Shown: positions 21,597-31,262, counted from the first letter of the stretch. The stretch is DNA of 64,000 bases from Mycolicibacterium sp. J2 (GCF_026240945.1 NZ_JAPFPY010000006.1:1-64000); one strand, 5' to 3'. Notes: generated by a model not told the origin, from the sequence alone. Made by a program: numbers and translations.

Positions 21597-21887
21597 ATGC
21601 CACAGCCGCAGCAACTTCCCGGACCAAATGCCGACATCTGGGATTGGCAAATGCAAGGTCTCTGCCGGGGTGTCGATTCCTCGGTGTTCTTCCATCCCGA
21701 TGGTGAGCGCGGCCGGGCGCGCGCCCAGCGCGAGATGCGCGCCAAGGAGATGTGCCGCAGCTGCCCGGTGATCACCCAATGCCGCACGCACGCCCTCGCG
21801 GTCGGCGAGCCCTATGGCATCTGGGGCGGCCTGAGCGAATCCGAGCGCGAAATGCTGCTCAAGCGCGGAATCCGCCGCACCGCCTGA
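21597..21887 (+). CDS. whiB3: WhiB3 redox-sensing transcription factor
   Basis: 96 residues from ATG 21597, preceded by AGAGAGGGG. Four cysteines hold a 4Fe-4S cluster: Cys23, Cys53, Cys56 and Cys62 (C, then CxxC, x5, C). The GIWGG turn (residues 74-78) and the basic C-terminus (KRGIRRTA) are the DNA-binding parts. WhiB3 senses oxygen, NO and redox state and controls lipid anabolism in mycobacteria; WhiB proteins act with the primary sigma factor. Gene order (next to the Rv3415c-like gene) and sequence both match Rv3416. The longer frame open from 21525 is not supported by a ribosome-binding site. Confidence 0.96.
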   Translation: MPQPQQLPGPNADIWDWQMQGLCRGVDSSVFFHPDGERGRARAQREMRAKEMCRSCPVITQCRTHALAVGEPYGIWGGLSESEREMLLKRGIRRTA

Positions 21888-21902
21888 AATACCAGCCGAC
21901 GG

Positions 21903-21935
21903 AAAGCCTCGCCCGCGCATCCGGGCGGGGCTTTT
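21903..21935 (+). terminator. Rho-independent terminator after whiB3
   Basis: A 13-base stem with one G-T pair (AAAGCCTCGCCCG with CGGGCGGGGCTTT), a 6-base loop, ending in TTTT. Confidence 0.85.
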
Positions 21936-22007
21936 CTGCGCTCTGAGCCGGGCGTGCGATGGTAAGCCTGGACCGTCCGCACGCGTCCCCGGCAGCCAGG
22001 AGGTCTC

Positions 22008-22451
22008 ATGCCCACCGATCCATCGACCGAAGGCACCGTGATCGTCACGGAGACCGGCGCGGGAACCTATACCCAGGAGATCATCGCCGGGTCGCACCGG
22101 CTGACCGCCGACGAGCCCCAGCCGGTCGGCGACGACGACGGCCCGACCCCGTATGACCTACTGCTCGCCGCGCTGGGGTCGTGCACGTCGATGACGGTGC
22201 GGATGTACGCCGATCGCAGAGGATGGCCCCTGGAGCGCGTGCGGGTCTCGCTGCGCCATTCCCGCATCCATGCCAAGGACTGCGCCGACTGCGAAACCAC
22301 CAAGGGATGGATCAGCCATATCGACCGGGAGCTGGAACTGATCGGCGACCTGGACGACGCTCAGCGCCAGAAACTGCTGGACATCTCCGAGCGCTGCCCG
22401 GTTCATCAGACGCTGACCGGCGAGGTGCGGATCGCCACGGCGCTGCGCTAG
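22008..22451 (+). CDS. OsmC/Ohr-family peroxiredoxin-like protein
   Basis: 147 residues. The two OsmC-family cysteines are Cys59 ([13 protein letters not shown]) and Cys130 ([10 protein letters not shown]), the reactive pair that reduces organic hydroperoxides. Two further cysteines (Cys92 and Cys95, KDCADCE) are not part of the classical pair and might bind metal or modulate redox. The gene stands alone, with GGAGG just before the ATG, and is convergent with the VOC gene. Likely a detoxification enzyme in the cytoplasm; the closest group seems to be the YhfA-like OsmC proteins rather than Ohr, judged only by overall look. Confidence 0.88.
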   Translation: MPTDPSTEGTVIVTETGAGTYTQEIIAGSHRLTADEPQPVGDDDGPTPYDLLLAALGSCTSMTVRMYADRRGWPLERVRVSLRHSRIHAKDCADCETTKGWISHIDRELELIGDLDDAQRQKLLDISERCPVHQTLTGEVRIATALR

Positions 22452-22468
22452 CGACTCACCGGAGCCGA

Positions 22469-22867
22469 TCAGAACACCCGGCGCGGTACCAGCACCACGC
22501 GCCAGCGGTCCGGATCCTCGAACGTCAACGCGCCCAACTTGGTCCAATACGGATTCTCCGGTTCGACCGGCTCGTGCCCGGCGGCCGCAAGGCGCTCGAC
22601 CACGTCGTACATCGGAGCCTCACCGTGGAAGTACAGCACCAGCAAGTTGTCCAGTGTCGGTGCCGGACAAGGACTTCCGTCGACATGGGTGGTGAACTCC
22701 AGGTGGTACTCGGTACCGGGTAGGCCCAGCATGACACCGGAGTAGCCGTCGTGGTCCTCAAATCGGTAGATGACAGGCAGGCCGAGGTGATCGGCGTAGA
22801 ACCGCTGCACCTGCGCCAGCCGATCGGTGGGCCGCGCGACGCGAATCTGGGCGAGATCGATGGTCAT
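22469..22867 (-). CDS. VOC-superfamily (glyoxalase/dioxygenase-like) protein
   Basis: 132 residues with two beta-alpha-beta-beta-beta modules of the vicinal oxygen chelate fold. The first runs IRVARPTDRLAQVQRFYADH, and the C-terminal module ends FEDPDRWRVVLVPR, a typical close of the domain. Glu and His residues suitable for metal binding are present (EYHLEFT), but the exact ligands cannot be fixed. Substrate unknown; members include glyoxalases, fosfomycin/bleomycin resistance proteins and dioxygenases. Single gene, convergent with the OsmC gene. Confidence 0.85.
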   Translation of the reverse strand: MTIDLAQIRVARPTDRLAQVQRFYADHLGLPVIYRFEDHDGYSGVMLGLPGTEYHLEFTTHVDGSPCPAPTLDNLLVLYFHGEAPMYDVVERLAAAGHEPVEPENPYWTKLGALTFEDPDRWRVVLVPRRVF

Positions 22868-23055
22868 GCCCGCCAGTGTCCGACCTCAATGGCGGTTGAG
22901 GTCAAGTCGGCCGTCGCGGTGCGTCGTTACCGGAATGGCCCCGAAATCTCGGAATCGCCTGGGCAAACTCTCAGTTCCGTCTCAGTCACCAACGGAAAAT
23001 GGTGGTTAAGCAACTGTGCTCGTTGATGATCGAAGAAAGTGATGCACACACCACG

Positions 23056-24378
23056 ATGACAAACCCTGAGCGGCAACCCTTTCAGTCTCCCGATCCGAAT
23101 GCTCCTCTGACCCAGCCGATTCCACCCGTCCAGGACTGGCGGTACGCCACCCAGCAACCGGTGCCGCCCTTCTACCAGCGTGTCCCGCACGCCAATACGG
23201 CGCCCGCAGGCCCCAAGCGCCCGCGGGTGGCGTTGTTGGCCGCCGGCGCTCTTGCCGTCGCGGTGGCCGGTGGCGGGATCGGGGCCACCGCGGCCTGGAT
23301 GGCCCATCCGCAGAGCCCCGCCGCCCCGCACGCTGTCGCCGCGCCGGCCAACGGAGCCCAGGTGCCGGCGTCGAAGCCGGCCGCCTCGAACGCGCCCACC
23401 GGTTCGGTCGAGCAGGTCGCGGCCAAGGTGATGCCCAGTGTGGTGAAACTGCGGATCGACATGGGGCAGGGCGAGGCCGAGGGCTCCGGTGTGGTGCTCA
23501 GTCCCGACGGCCTGATCCTGACCAACAATCACGTCGCGTCGGCCGGTTCGGAGGGGTCTGACGGTGCTCAACCCGCCGCGATGGGCAGCAACGGGGCCGG
23601 TGTGACAAGGACCGTGACCTTCTCCGACGGTCGGTCGGTACCGTTCAGTGTGGTCGGCACCGACCCCACCGGTGACCTGGCGGTCGTGAAGGCCGAAGGC
23701 GTCTCCGGTCTGACCCCAATCGCCATCGGCTCGTCCAAGGACGTCAAGGTCGGCGAGCAAGTGGTGGCCATCGGGTCACCGCTGGGCCTGCAGGGCACGG
23801 TCACGACCGGCATCGTCAGCGCGCTGAACCGGCCGGTGGCTGCCGGTGACGGGTCGGGCGGCGGCCAGGCTTCGGTACTCGACGCCATCCAGACCGATGC
23901 GGCCATCAATCCCGGCAACTCCGGCGGTGCGTTGGTGAACATGAAGGGCGAGTTGATCGGGATCAACTCCGCAATCGCCACGCTGGGTGCCGGACAAGGC
24001 GGTCCGGGCGGCGGTGGGGGCGAGAGCGGTTCGATCGGGCTGGGCTTCGCGATTCCCTCGGACCAGGCCAAGCGCATCGCCGACGAATTGGTGTCCACCG
24101 GCACGGCCAGCCATGGAGCGCTCGGCGTGCAGCTCAGCGCCAACCCGTCAGCGGGTGACGGGGCCGCCATCGCCGGAGTCGCCGACGGTGGACCGGCCGC
24201 GGCGGCGGGAATCCCGGACGGCGCGGTGATCACCAAGGTCAACGATCAGGTGATCGACGGGCCCGAAGCGCTGGTCGCCGCGGTGCGTTCGAAGGCGCCC
24301 GGGGACAGCGTGTCGTTGACCTACCTCGATCCCTCTGGCGCGTCCCAGACTGCCCAGGTGACGCTCGGAAAGGCGTAA
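23056..24378 (+). CDS. pepD: PepD-like HtrA serine protease with PDZ domain
   Basis: 440 residues from ATG 23056 (MTNPERQ); the frame is open from ATG 22999, and a longer N-terminus is possible as in some PepD annotations. A Pro-rich cytoplasmic N-terminus is followed by one transmembrane helix (about 58-81), so the protease faces the periplasm. The triad is His159 (TNNHVAS), Asp207 (PTGDLAVV) and Ser289 (NPGNSGG). A single PDZ domain closes the protein (GVADGGPAAAAGIPDG). HtrA-type enzymes handle misfolded envelope proteins. The M. tuberculosis homologue (Rv0983) sits with mprAB and sigE; here it stands without them, so it may be an extra paralogue. Confidence 0.9.
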   Translation: MTNPERQPFQSPDPNAPLTQPIPPVQDWRYATQQPVPPFYQRVPHANTAPAGPKRPRVALLAAGALAVAVAGGGIGATAAWMAHPQSPAAPHAVAAPANGAQVPASKPAASNAPTGSVEQVAAKVMPSVVKLRIDMGQGEAEGSGVVLSPDGLILTNNHVASAGSEGSDGAQPAAMGSNGAGVTRTVTFSDGRSVPFSVVGTDPTGDLAVVKAEGVSGLTPIAIGSSKDVKVGEQVVAIGSPLGLQGTVTTGIVSALNRPVAAGDGSGGGQASVLDAIQTDAAINPGNSGGALVNMKGELIGINSAIATLGAGQGGPGGGGGESGSIGLGFAIPSDQAKRIADELVSTGTASHGALGVQLSANPSAGDGAAIAGVADGGPAAAAGIPDGAVITKVNDQVIDGPEALVAAVRSKAPGDSVSLTYLDPSGASQTAQVTLGKA

Positions 24379-24402
24379 GCACCAGCTGATCCACCCCGAC
24401 CG

Positions 24403-24447
24403 ACGGCCGCCGCAATGCCCCCTCCCCCTCATTGCGGCGGCCGTTTC
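24403..24447. terminator. Strong bidirectional terminator between pepD and cutinase genes
   Basis: A perfect stem pairs ACGGCCGCCGCAATG with CATTGCGGCGGCCGT around a C/T-rich loop, followed by TTTCT on the plus strand. It lies between two convergent genes. Confidence 0.88.
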
Positions 24448-24449
24448 TG

Positions 24450-25163
24450 TCATACGGACTGATGAGCAGACGGCGCCGACGCGCCGAGTTGCCGCACCAC
24501 GAAATCCGCGGCCTGGTCCGCCATTCCGTTGTCTTTGTAGGCGCTGTGCGCGGCCCGGTCGAGGCTGATGCCCGGCGAGCACACCGGGTCACCGGGCGCG
24601 CACAGTTCGAGCGTCTTGGCCTGATAGCGACCGCCGATCTCGATGGGCGGCGCCTGCCGATCCACGAGACCGAGGAACAGCGGCGACGGGGTGCCGAACA
24701 GCACGACGGCATCGACATGCGGCGCCACCGACGCCGGCATCGGACCGGAAAGGCCCGCCGGCAACACGAATCCGGCCGGCACGCTGTCAGCGGTGGTGTA
24801 GGCCGCGACCGCGGCGCCCTGCGAGTACCCGCCGAGCACGATCTTGGTATTCGGGCATCCGGCGGCCGTGGACTCGATGGTGTCGGCGGCGTCGGCGACG
24901 CCTTGGGCGGCCGCTGCGAAATCCAGTGACGCCGGGTAGTTCACCGCGTACGGACTCACCGATTCGCCGGGTAACCGGGCGGTGAGCGCGTCGACGAAGG
25001 CCTGGCCGGTGGCGCCGACTCCCGGTGCCTCGAAGGTCCCGCGGGCGAAGACCACCTGCACGTCCGGACACGAAGGGGCGGCGGTGGCGGTTGCCTGCGG
25101 CCCCAACAGGGCCGTGGCGGACAGGCCGGCCGCGACGAGCGTGGATCCGGTGATGAGTTTCAT
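24450..25163 (-). CDS. Secreted cutinase-family esterase (Culp-like)
   Basis: 237 residues. The Sec signal peptide ends near ATATAAPS (about residue 29-31). The alpha/beta-hydrolase core of the cutinase family has the nucleophile Ser114 in GGYSQGAA, Asp193 in CAPGDPVC and His207 in DRAAHSAY. Two likely disulfides are Cys32-Cys103 and Cys189-Cys196. Cutinase-like proteins of mycobacteria are exported esterases, lipases or phospholipases; this one lacks an extra lectin or anchor domain. Start ATG 25163 with a GAGAGGTCCC site. It is convergent with pepD across a strong terminator. Confidence 0.93.
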   Translation of the reverse strand: MKLITGSTLVAAGLSATALLGPQATATAAPSCPDVQVVFARGTFEAPGVGATGQAFVDALTARLPGESVSPYAVNYPASLDFAAAAQGVADAADTIESTAAGCPNTKIVLGGYSQGAAVAAYTTADSVPAGFVLPAGLSGPMPASVAPHVDAVVLFGTPSPLFLGLVDRQAPPIEIGGRYQAKTLELCAPGDPVCSPGISLDRAAHSAYKDNGMADQAADFVVRQLGASAPSAHQSV

Positions 25164-25360
25164 GGTGGGACCTCTCGGTGGTGGCGCGCGGCTATGTGGT
25201 GGACCCAGCCTCCCGTGCCCGGGGCGGTGTACGCATCGCAGCTGGCAACAAGCTGTGAGTACCTGCTACCCGGTAGCGCAGACGGCGGCCAGCCAGGATG
25301 ACCCGCGGGCCGGCTCGGGTCGACGATGGTCACATCACCGACCACCACGAAGGAATCGAC

Positions 25361-25570
25361 ATGAAGGTCAACGTTTTTCGAGCATCGGGCATCACCGCAG
25401 CCGTCGTCGCAGTGGGTATCGGACTGGCTCCCGTCGCCGCCGCAGCGCCCCAGCCGGTATGCGATCGGGCGGGCACCACCTGCGCCGGCACCGGTGACTA
25501 CAGCGCCAACTTCAGCGAACCGGTATCGCAGCCGGACCCCTATGGCTTCCTGTTCTGGCAGCAGCCCTAG
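25361..25570 (+). CDS. Small secreted protein, 69 residues
   Basis: Start ATG 25361, five to nine bases after AAGGA; the frame is open from 25298 but without support. A signal peptide (MKVNVFRASGITAAVV then a hydrophobic core) is cleaved near VAAAAPQ. The mature part is only about 40 residues, with two cysteines (VCDRAGTTCAG) that could form a disulfide, and an aromatic end GFLFWQQP. No family recognised. The ribosome-binding region and first codon resemble those of the next small gene at 25678 (both read ACCACGAAGGAA before the start), which suggests they are related in expression or origin. Confidence 0.65.
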   Translation: MKVNVFRASGITAAVVAVGIGLAPVAAAAPQPVCDRAGTTCAGTGDYSANFSEPVSQPDPYGFLFWQQP

Positions 25571-25677
25571 TCCCGTTTCCGCCAACTATCGACAATATCG
25601 CGCCAGCTGGAATGTTCGTTCATCACAACAGGTTTCAACGATCAACACAGTATTGACCACGAAGGAAGATGATCACC

Positions 25678-25842
25678 ATGAAGAAGTTCGGAGTCGCCAC
25701 CCTGATCGCCACCGGCATGACCGCCGCCGTCCTGGGCCTGGCCGGTCCAGCCGCGGCCGCCACCCCCGTCGGCCCGCACTACAGCGTCGACAACCAGGAC
25801 GAGGTGAACACCACCAACGGTTTCGTCGACCAGGCGTTCTGA
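25678..25842 (+). CDS. Very small secreted protein, 54 residues
   Basis: ATG 25678 follows GAAGGAAGA. The product begins MKKFGVATLIATG, has a hydrophobic core and an Ala-rich cleavage site (GPAAAA-TP). That leaves a mature peptide of about 27 residues, PVGPHYSVDNQDEV and then NTTNGFVDQAF. No cysteine and no known domain. The gene ends directly before a strong terminator, which supports it as a real transcription unit. Similar tiny exported proteins with an MKKF-type start are widespread in fast-growing mycobacteria as I remember them, without known function. Confidence 0.72.
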   Translation: MKKFGVATLIATGMTAAVLGLAGPAAAATPVGPHYSVDNQDEVNTTNGFVDQAF

Positions 25843-25857
25843 CCGACGCATCGAGAC

Positions 25858-25887
25858 GCCCCCGGCCCACCCGGCCGGGGGCTTTTT
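25858..25887 (+). terminator. Rho-independent terminator after the small secreted gene
   Basis: GCCCCCGGCC pairs with GGCCGGGGGC (10-bp perfect stem, 5-base loop), followed by TTTTT. Confidence 0.93.
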
Positions 25888-25901
25888 CGTAAGGTGATCG
25901 C

Positions 25902-27212
25902 GTGCGGACGCGACGCATCGGCATCGGCAGCGCCTCGGTGCTGGTCACCGAGGACAACGACGTGACCGTGGCACGCGGCATCCGGTACGCGACGGCCGAA
26001 CGGTTCGCCGTCCCGCAGCCGGTACCGGCCGACGCGAGACCGATCGACGCAACCGTGCGCGGCCCCGCCTGCCCACAGTTGCCGTCCCGGCTGGAGTTCG
26101 CCACCGGCCCGGTGGTCGATGGCCTCCCGTTCAGTGAGCACTGCCAGGTTCTCAGCGTCACCGCACCGACCGGTGCCGCGCGGTTGCCGGTGATGGTGTG
26201 GTTTCACGGCGGGGCCTACGTCTCCGGTGGCGGCGAATCGGCGAAATACGATCCGCACGCGCTGGCCACCGAGGGGCAGGTCGTGGTGGTGACGGTCACC
26301 TACCGGCTGGGCGTCTTCGGATATCTGAACCTGCAGGATCCGCAGACCCAGAACCTGGGCCTGCGTGATCAGCTGTGTGCGCTGCGCTGGGTTCGGGACA
26401 ATATCGCCGCCTTCGGCGGGGATCCGGCCCGGGTGACGATCTTCGGGCAGTCGGCGGGCGGCGATTCGGTGATGGCCCTGATGATGTGCGAGGAGTCCGC
26501 GGGCCTGTTCACGCGTGCCATCCTGCACAGCGCCCCGCTGGGCCTGCGGGCCGATCGATCGAAGTTGGCCGCCGCCATGCGCGATGCGGCGATGACGTCC
26601 CTCGGCAAGGTTTCGGCTCATGAAGCCGGTATCGAGCAGCTCCTCGACGCGCAGGTCGCCGCCGCGGCGGCCGCCCGGCGGTTCGGCCGGCTGGGGATGA
26701 TGCCGTTCGCTCCCCTCCTCGGCATGGCGCCGTTGCCGCCGGCCGGTGAGATCCGGGAGCGGATCGCCGACGCGGCGTCCCGAGTCGACATCCTGGTGGG
26801 TTACACCCGTGACGATGGGCGGCCGTTCTTCACGATGGACCCGCGGACCCGCCGCCTTTGCCGGCTCGGCCCGCCGGGCGCCCTGCTCGCCGCAGCCGTC
26901 GGGCGTACCTTCACCAGGCAGGTGTTCGGCCGCCCCGCAACCGAATTGGTCGACGACTGGGCACGGGCGGGGGGACGTTCGGCCAGTTTCCGTGTCGACT
27001 GGGCTCCCCCCCAAGCGCCGCTGGGCGCCTGCCACTGCATCGAGCTTCCGCTGCTGCTCGGATCACCGGCGGTGTGGGCGGACGCGCCGATGCTCGGCCC
27101 CGATCCCGATCCGATCGACGACACGGTGGCCCGCCGGATGCGGACGCTGTGGAGTGGATTCGCCCACGACGGTGTCGCCGCGCTGGAAACGGCCTCGCTG
27201 ACCATCGGGTGA
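25902..27212 (+). CDS. Type B carboxylesterase family protein
   Basis: 436 residues with GTG start after AAGGTGAT. The carboxylesterase/cholinesterase fold is clear: oxyanion loop WFHGGAYVSGGG, nucleophile elbow FGQSAGGDSV, and a likely catalytic His in GACHCIELPLLLG. No signal peptide, so probably cytoplasmic. The family hydrolyses carboxylic esters; the physiological substrate is unknown. It is shorter than the usual 500 or more residues, the C-terminal lid being reduced. The start lies 15 bp after the preceding terminator, so the promoter must overlap that hairpin, or readthrough occurs. Confidence 0.88.
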   Translation: MRTRRIGIGSASVLVTEDNDVTVARGIRYATAERFAVPQPVPADARPIDATVRGPACPQLPSRLEFATGPVVDGLPFSEHCQVLSVTAPTGAARLPVMVWFHGGAYVSGGGESAKYDPHALATEGQVVVVTVTYRLGVFGYLNLQDPQTQNLGLRDQLCALRWVRDNIAAFGGDPARVTIFGQSAGGDSVMALMMCEESAGLFTRAILHSAPLGLRADRSKLAAAMRDAAMTSLGKVSAHEAGIEQLLDAQVAAAAAARRFGRLGMMPFAPLLGMAPLPPAGEIRERIADAASRVDILVGYTRDDGRPFFTMDPRTRRLCRLGPPGALLAAAVGRTFTRQVFGRPATELVDDWARAGGRSASFRVDWAPPQAPLGACHCIELPLLLGSPAVWADAPMLGPDPDPIDDTVARRMRTLWSGFAHDGVAALETASLTIG

Positions 27213-27280
27213 TCGCAGACTGAGGCGTCATGCCTGTCGGTTCGGGGCCGCCGGCCAGGAGTCCACACAGTCGTTTCTCA

Positions 27281-27308
27281 AGGGCGATATCACCGGCGAT
27301 ATCGCCCT
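27281..27308. repeat. 11-bp inverted repeat downstream of the esterase gene
   Basis: AGGGCGATATC, six bases, GATATCGCCCT. There is no T-run. It could be a weak terminator or an operator for the secreted protein gene at 27389. Confidence 0.5.
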
Positions 27309-27388
27309 GCTCCGGTGCGGACGCATGCTGTAACTCGGGCGGTGGATATCCCGACATACCGGCAGTAACCCAAGGGGAAGGAGTGTCG

Positions 27389-27883
27389 ATGGCTCACCGT
27401 TGCTACCGCGCAGTGGCCACCGCGATGCTGGCGCTGCCGATGGCCGTCACCGCTGCCCCGGCACAGGCCGCGCCCCTGCCGGACTTTTGCACGCCGGCGG
27501 CGGACGACATCTGCACGACCCGGTTGACGTCGGTGACGGCCGACGCGGTCGACGGGACGATCACCGGCACACCGATCGGCGGCGCAGCGCCGGTAACGCT
27601 TGCCGGACAAGGCGACGCGTACCTGAAATCCACCGGATTCGGCGCCACAGCCCCGGAGCCCGTGCAGGACTGGGATGCGACGATCGACCGGGTCAGCGGT
27701 CTCAGCGTCGACCCCACTGACCCGAGCTGGTACGGCAACGCGAAGACGCGGGTGTTCCTGCCGAGAACCCTCAACGAGTTGGCCACCCGGTTTCCACCCG
27801 ACATCCTGGTGGTCCGGTTCACGCCCGATGACAGCCAACCGGGCGTGTTCCGGCTGGTATCCATACAGCCGACAGCCCGATAA
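27389..27883 (+). CDS. Secreted protein of unknown function
   Basis: 164 residues from ATG 27389, five bases after GGGGAAGGAG; the frame is open further upstream from 27230 without a ribosome-binding site. The signal peptide MAHRCYRAVATAMLALP is followed by an Ala-rich core and an AQA-A cleavage motif near residue 25. The mature domain is beta-rich with two cysteines close to its start (DFCTPAADDICTTRL). It carries no catalytic motif. I do not recognise the family. Its neighbours are also exported proteins, so it belongs to a small secreted-protein neighbourhood rather than to a pathway. Confidence 0.75.
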   Translation: MAHRCYRAVATAMLALPMAVTAAPAQAAPLPDFCTPAADDICTTRLTSVTADAVDGTITGTPIGGAAPVTLAGQGDAYLKSTGFGATAPEPVQDWDATIDRVSGLSVDPTDPSWYGNAKTRVFLPRTLNELATRFPPDILVVRFTPDDSQPGVFRLVSIQPTAR

Positions 27884-27972
27884 CGACAACACCCACGGGC
27901 CGCACGTCATAGTGTTGAGCAGACAATCACCACGTGCCGCAGTCAGCACTGCGGTGGGGGAACGGGGGGAAG

Positions 27973-28287
27973 ATGCGAAAACAGCTCGTCATGGGAATCG
28001 GGGTGGCGGCGGTGCTCGCCGGGGGTTTTGTCGGGACACCGCTGGCCTACGCCGATGATCAGTCATTTCTGAATGAACTGCGCGCCAACAACTTCCCGGG
28101 TCTGACCTTCGCCGGCCAGCAGATGCCCGACGCGGCCGTCATCGCGCAGGGCTACATGGCCTGTAATCGGATGCATCTGGGGCAATCGGCCGATGATCTG
28201 ATCGCGCAGGTGAACCCAGCGGACGCCACCATCGGGCGCATGTTGGTGCGCGCCGCGCAGCACAACCTGTGCCCGGACACGTTGTGA
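27973..28287 (+). CDS. DUF732 secreted protein
   Basis: 104 residues from ATG 27973 after GGGGGGAAG. The signal peptide is MRKQLVMGIGVAAVLAGG and cleavage is near AYA-DD. The mature part is a helical mycobacterial DUF732 domain. It opens DDQSFLNELRANNF and has two conserved cysteines: one after GYMA (GYMACNRMHLGQS) and one near the end (HNLCPDTL), probably a disulfide. DUF732 proteins are abundant exported proteins of mycobacteria without known activity. It is convergent with groEL1 across a hairpin. Confidence 0.88.
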   Translation: MRKQLVMGIGVAAVLAGGFVGTPLAYADDQSFLNELRANNFPGLTFAGQQMPDAAVIAQGYMACNRMHLGQSADDLIAQVNPADATIGRMLVRAAQHNLCPDTL

Positions 28288-28320
28288 CGCTCATCTGAGT
28301 TCTCGGGCCGATAGCGAAAA

Positions 28321-28348
28321 CACCCCCGGCCCAAGCGGACCGGGGGTG
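28321..28348. terminator. Hairpin between convergent DUF732 and groEL1 genes
   Basis: CACCCCCGG pairs with CCGGGGGTG, loop of 10 bases. The T-run is weak on either side. Confidence 0.65.
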
Positions 28349-28365
28349 CTTCGCGACGCGACGAA

Positions 28366-29994
<1,629 letters not shown>

Positions 29995-30013
29995 TTAGGG
30001 AGAAGAACGCATA

Positions 30014-30058
30014 CCGCCCCGGATATCTCCCGTACGCATACGGGGATCTCCGGGGCGG
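30014..30058 (-). promoter_or_regulatory. Intercistronic hairpin between groES and groEL1
   Basis: CCGCCCCGG pairs with CCGGGGCGG, with a second inner stem (CCCGTA with TACGGG). It stands in the transcribed gap. The groESL1 message of M. tuberculosis is known to be processed in this gap, so this may be a processing or stability element. Confidence 0.6.
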
Positions 30059-30072
30059 GACACGAGTGCTTG

Positions 30073-30375
30073 TTACTTGGAGACGACAGCCAGCACGTCG
30101 CGGGCCGAGAGGATCAGGTACTCCTCGCCGCCGTACTTGATCTCGGTGCCGCCGTACTTGCTGTAGATGACGGTGTCGCCCTCGGCAACGTCCAGGGGGA
30201 TCCGCTTCTCGCCATCCTCATCCCAGCGGCCGGGGCCAACTGCGACGACGGTGCCTTCCTGCGGCTTTTCCTTGGCGGTGTCGGGGATGACCAGACCGGA
30301 CGCGGTCGTGGTCTCGGCCTCGTTGGCCTGAACGAGGATCTTGTCCTCGAGTGGCTTGATGTTCACGCTCGCCAC
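30073..30375 (-). CDS. groES: 10-kDa co-chaperonin GroES
   Basis: 100 residues from the GTG at 30373-30375 ([12 protein letters not shown]), which has GGAGG nine bases upstream; the longer frame to 30444 is leader sequence. GroES caps the GroEL ring during folding. The mobile loop ([15 protein letters not shown]) and the roof and core strands are all present, and the protein is almost the same as mycobacterial Cpn10 as remembered. It is first in the groES-groEL1 operon, with a CIRCE element about 130 bp upstream for HrcA control. Confidence 0.98.
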   Translation of the reverse strand: MASVNIKPLEDKILVQANEAETTTASGLVIPDTAKEKPQEGTVVAVGPGRWDEDGEKRIPLDVAEGDTVIYSKYGGTEIKYGGEEYLILSARDVLAVVSK

Positions 30376-30502
30376 GATGGAGCCCTCCACTTGTTGGGTA
30401 TGAGTCCGGTTACCCGGGTCCTCGGTTTTCCAGGTGTTCGGCATACGTCCGTGCCCTCGCTCCGTCGTCGCGGGTGCCGGCGCTGGGGCTGGCCGCTGCC
30501 AC

Positions 30503-30529
30503 CTAGCACTCTATACACGCGAGTGCTAG
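30503..30529 (-). promoter_or_regulatory. CIRCE element (HrcA operator) upstream of groES
   Basis: CTAGCACTC, nine bases, GAGTGCTAG: a perfect CIRCE inverted repeat. The right half continues into a second overlapping palindrome GAGTGCTAGCACTC (30521-30534), adding a third half site. It would repress groES-groEL1 except during heat shock. Confidence 0.95.
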
Positions 30530-30646
30530 CACTCAAGGATGGGCTCTGATTACCCGCCCAGGGGTGGGGCCGGCGGGTTCGACGATCGCGCCCCGGCGGC
30601 AAAAACTCCCAGCGATCTGCCAGGAAACCGGTCCTACGGTGAAAAT

Positions 30647-30964
30647 ATGACGGGGGATGCAGTTCTGGGGGTTTCGCCGGAGGACGTGCAGCGGGTATCG
30701 GCGGCCGTCTCGGCACATGCCGATGAGCTGGTCAGCGGACTACGAGCACTGGACACCGAAGTGTCCGATTTCGTGGGCAGCGGATGGACAGGGTTGTCCA
30801 GCGGGTCCTTCGCTCAGTCCTTCTGGCGCTGGCACGAGGGGGCGATGCAGGTCCACGCGGGCCTTGCCGAGATGGCCGACCTGCTGAACACCGCGGCCAC
30901 CGCTTATCGACGACAGGATGACGCCGGCGCCTCGGCCTTGTCCGGCGACGCCGGGGGTCTGTGA
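30647..30964 (+). CDS. WXG100 protein, EsxF-like
   Basis: 105 residues from ATG 30647. A helical hairpin of the ESAT-6 superfamily with the Trp-x-Gly turn at residues 47-49 (SGWTGLSSG) and a C-terminal Y-x3-D signal for type VII secretion (Tyr87 to Asp91 in YRRQD). It has no signal peptide. The pattern around W-x-WHEGAMQVHAGLAEMA resembles EsxF (Rv3905c) as I remember it. It is the first gene of an operon in which the EsxE-like and CpnT-like genes follow at once (1 and 6 bp gaps), the order seen at the M. tuberculosis esxF-esxE-cpnT locus. Probably forms a heterodimer with the next protein and carries the toxin to the secretion system or across the outer membrane. Confidence 0.85.
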   Translation: MTGDAVLGVSPEDVQRVSAAVSAHADELVSGLRALDTEVSDFVGSGWTGLSSGSFAQSFWRWHEGAMQVHAGLAEMADLLNTAATAYRRQDDAGASALSGDAGGL

Positions 30965-30965
30965 G

Positions 30966-31256
30966 ATGTCCGATGAGTTCGGAGTCAGCACCGATGAGTT
31001 GATGGCGATCGTGGCCCGGATCGCCGACTTCGAGAAGCGGATCGAGGCCATGATCGCCGACGTCGACCGGCAGGTGGCGGGTCTGCACGCGACCTGGCAC
31101 GGCACCGGGGCGTCGGCACAGGCCGACGCGCACCGCCGCTGGACCGAGGGTGCCCAGCAGATGCGGGACGCGCTGAAGGACCTGCACGAGGCGGGCGCGA
31201 AAGCGCACCGGAACTACACCGGCGCGGCGCGGGCCAATCTGACCATGTGGTCGTGA
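30966..31256 (+). CDS. WXG100 protein, EsxE-like
   Basis: 96 residues from ATG 30966, one base after the previous stop. ESAT-6 fold with Trp44-His-Gly46 (ATWHGTGAS). The end AGAKAHRNYTG then NLTMWS closely recalls EsxE (Rv3904c), which ends in MWS. It lacks its own Y-x3-D/E secretion motif, as expected when the partner supplies it. In M. tuberculosis, EsxE and EsxF form a pore-forming complex needed to export CpnT and to let its toxin act; the same role is inferred here. Six bases separate it from the toxin gene. Confidence 0.87.
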   Translation: MSDEFGVSTDELMAIVARIADFEKRIEAMIADVDRQVAGLHATWHGTGASAQADAHRRWTEGAQQMRDALKDLHEAGAKAHRNYTGAARANLTMWS

Positions 31257-31262
31257 TCCGCG

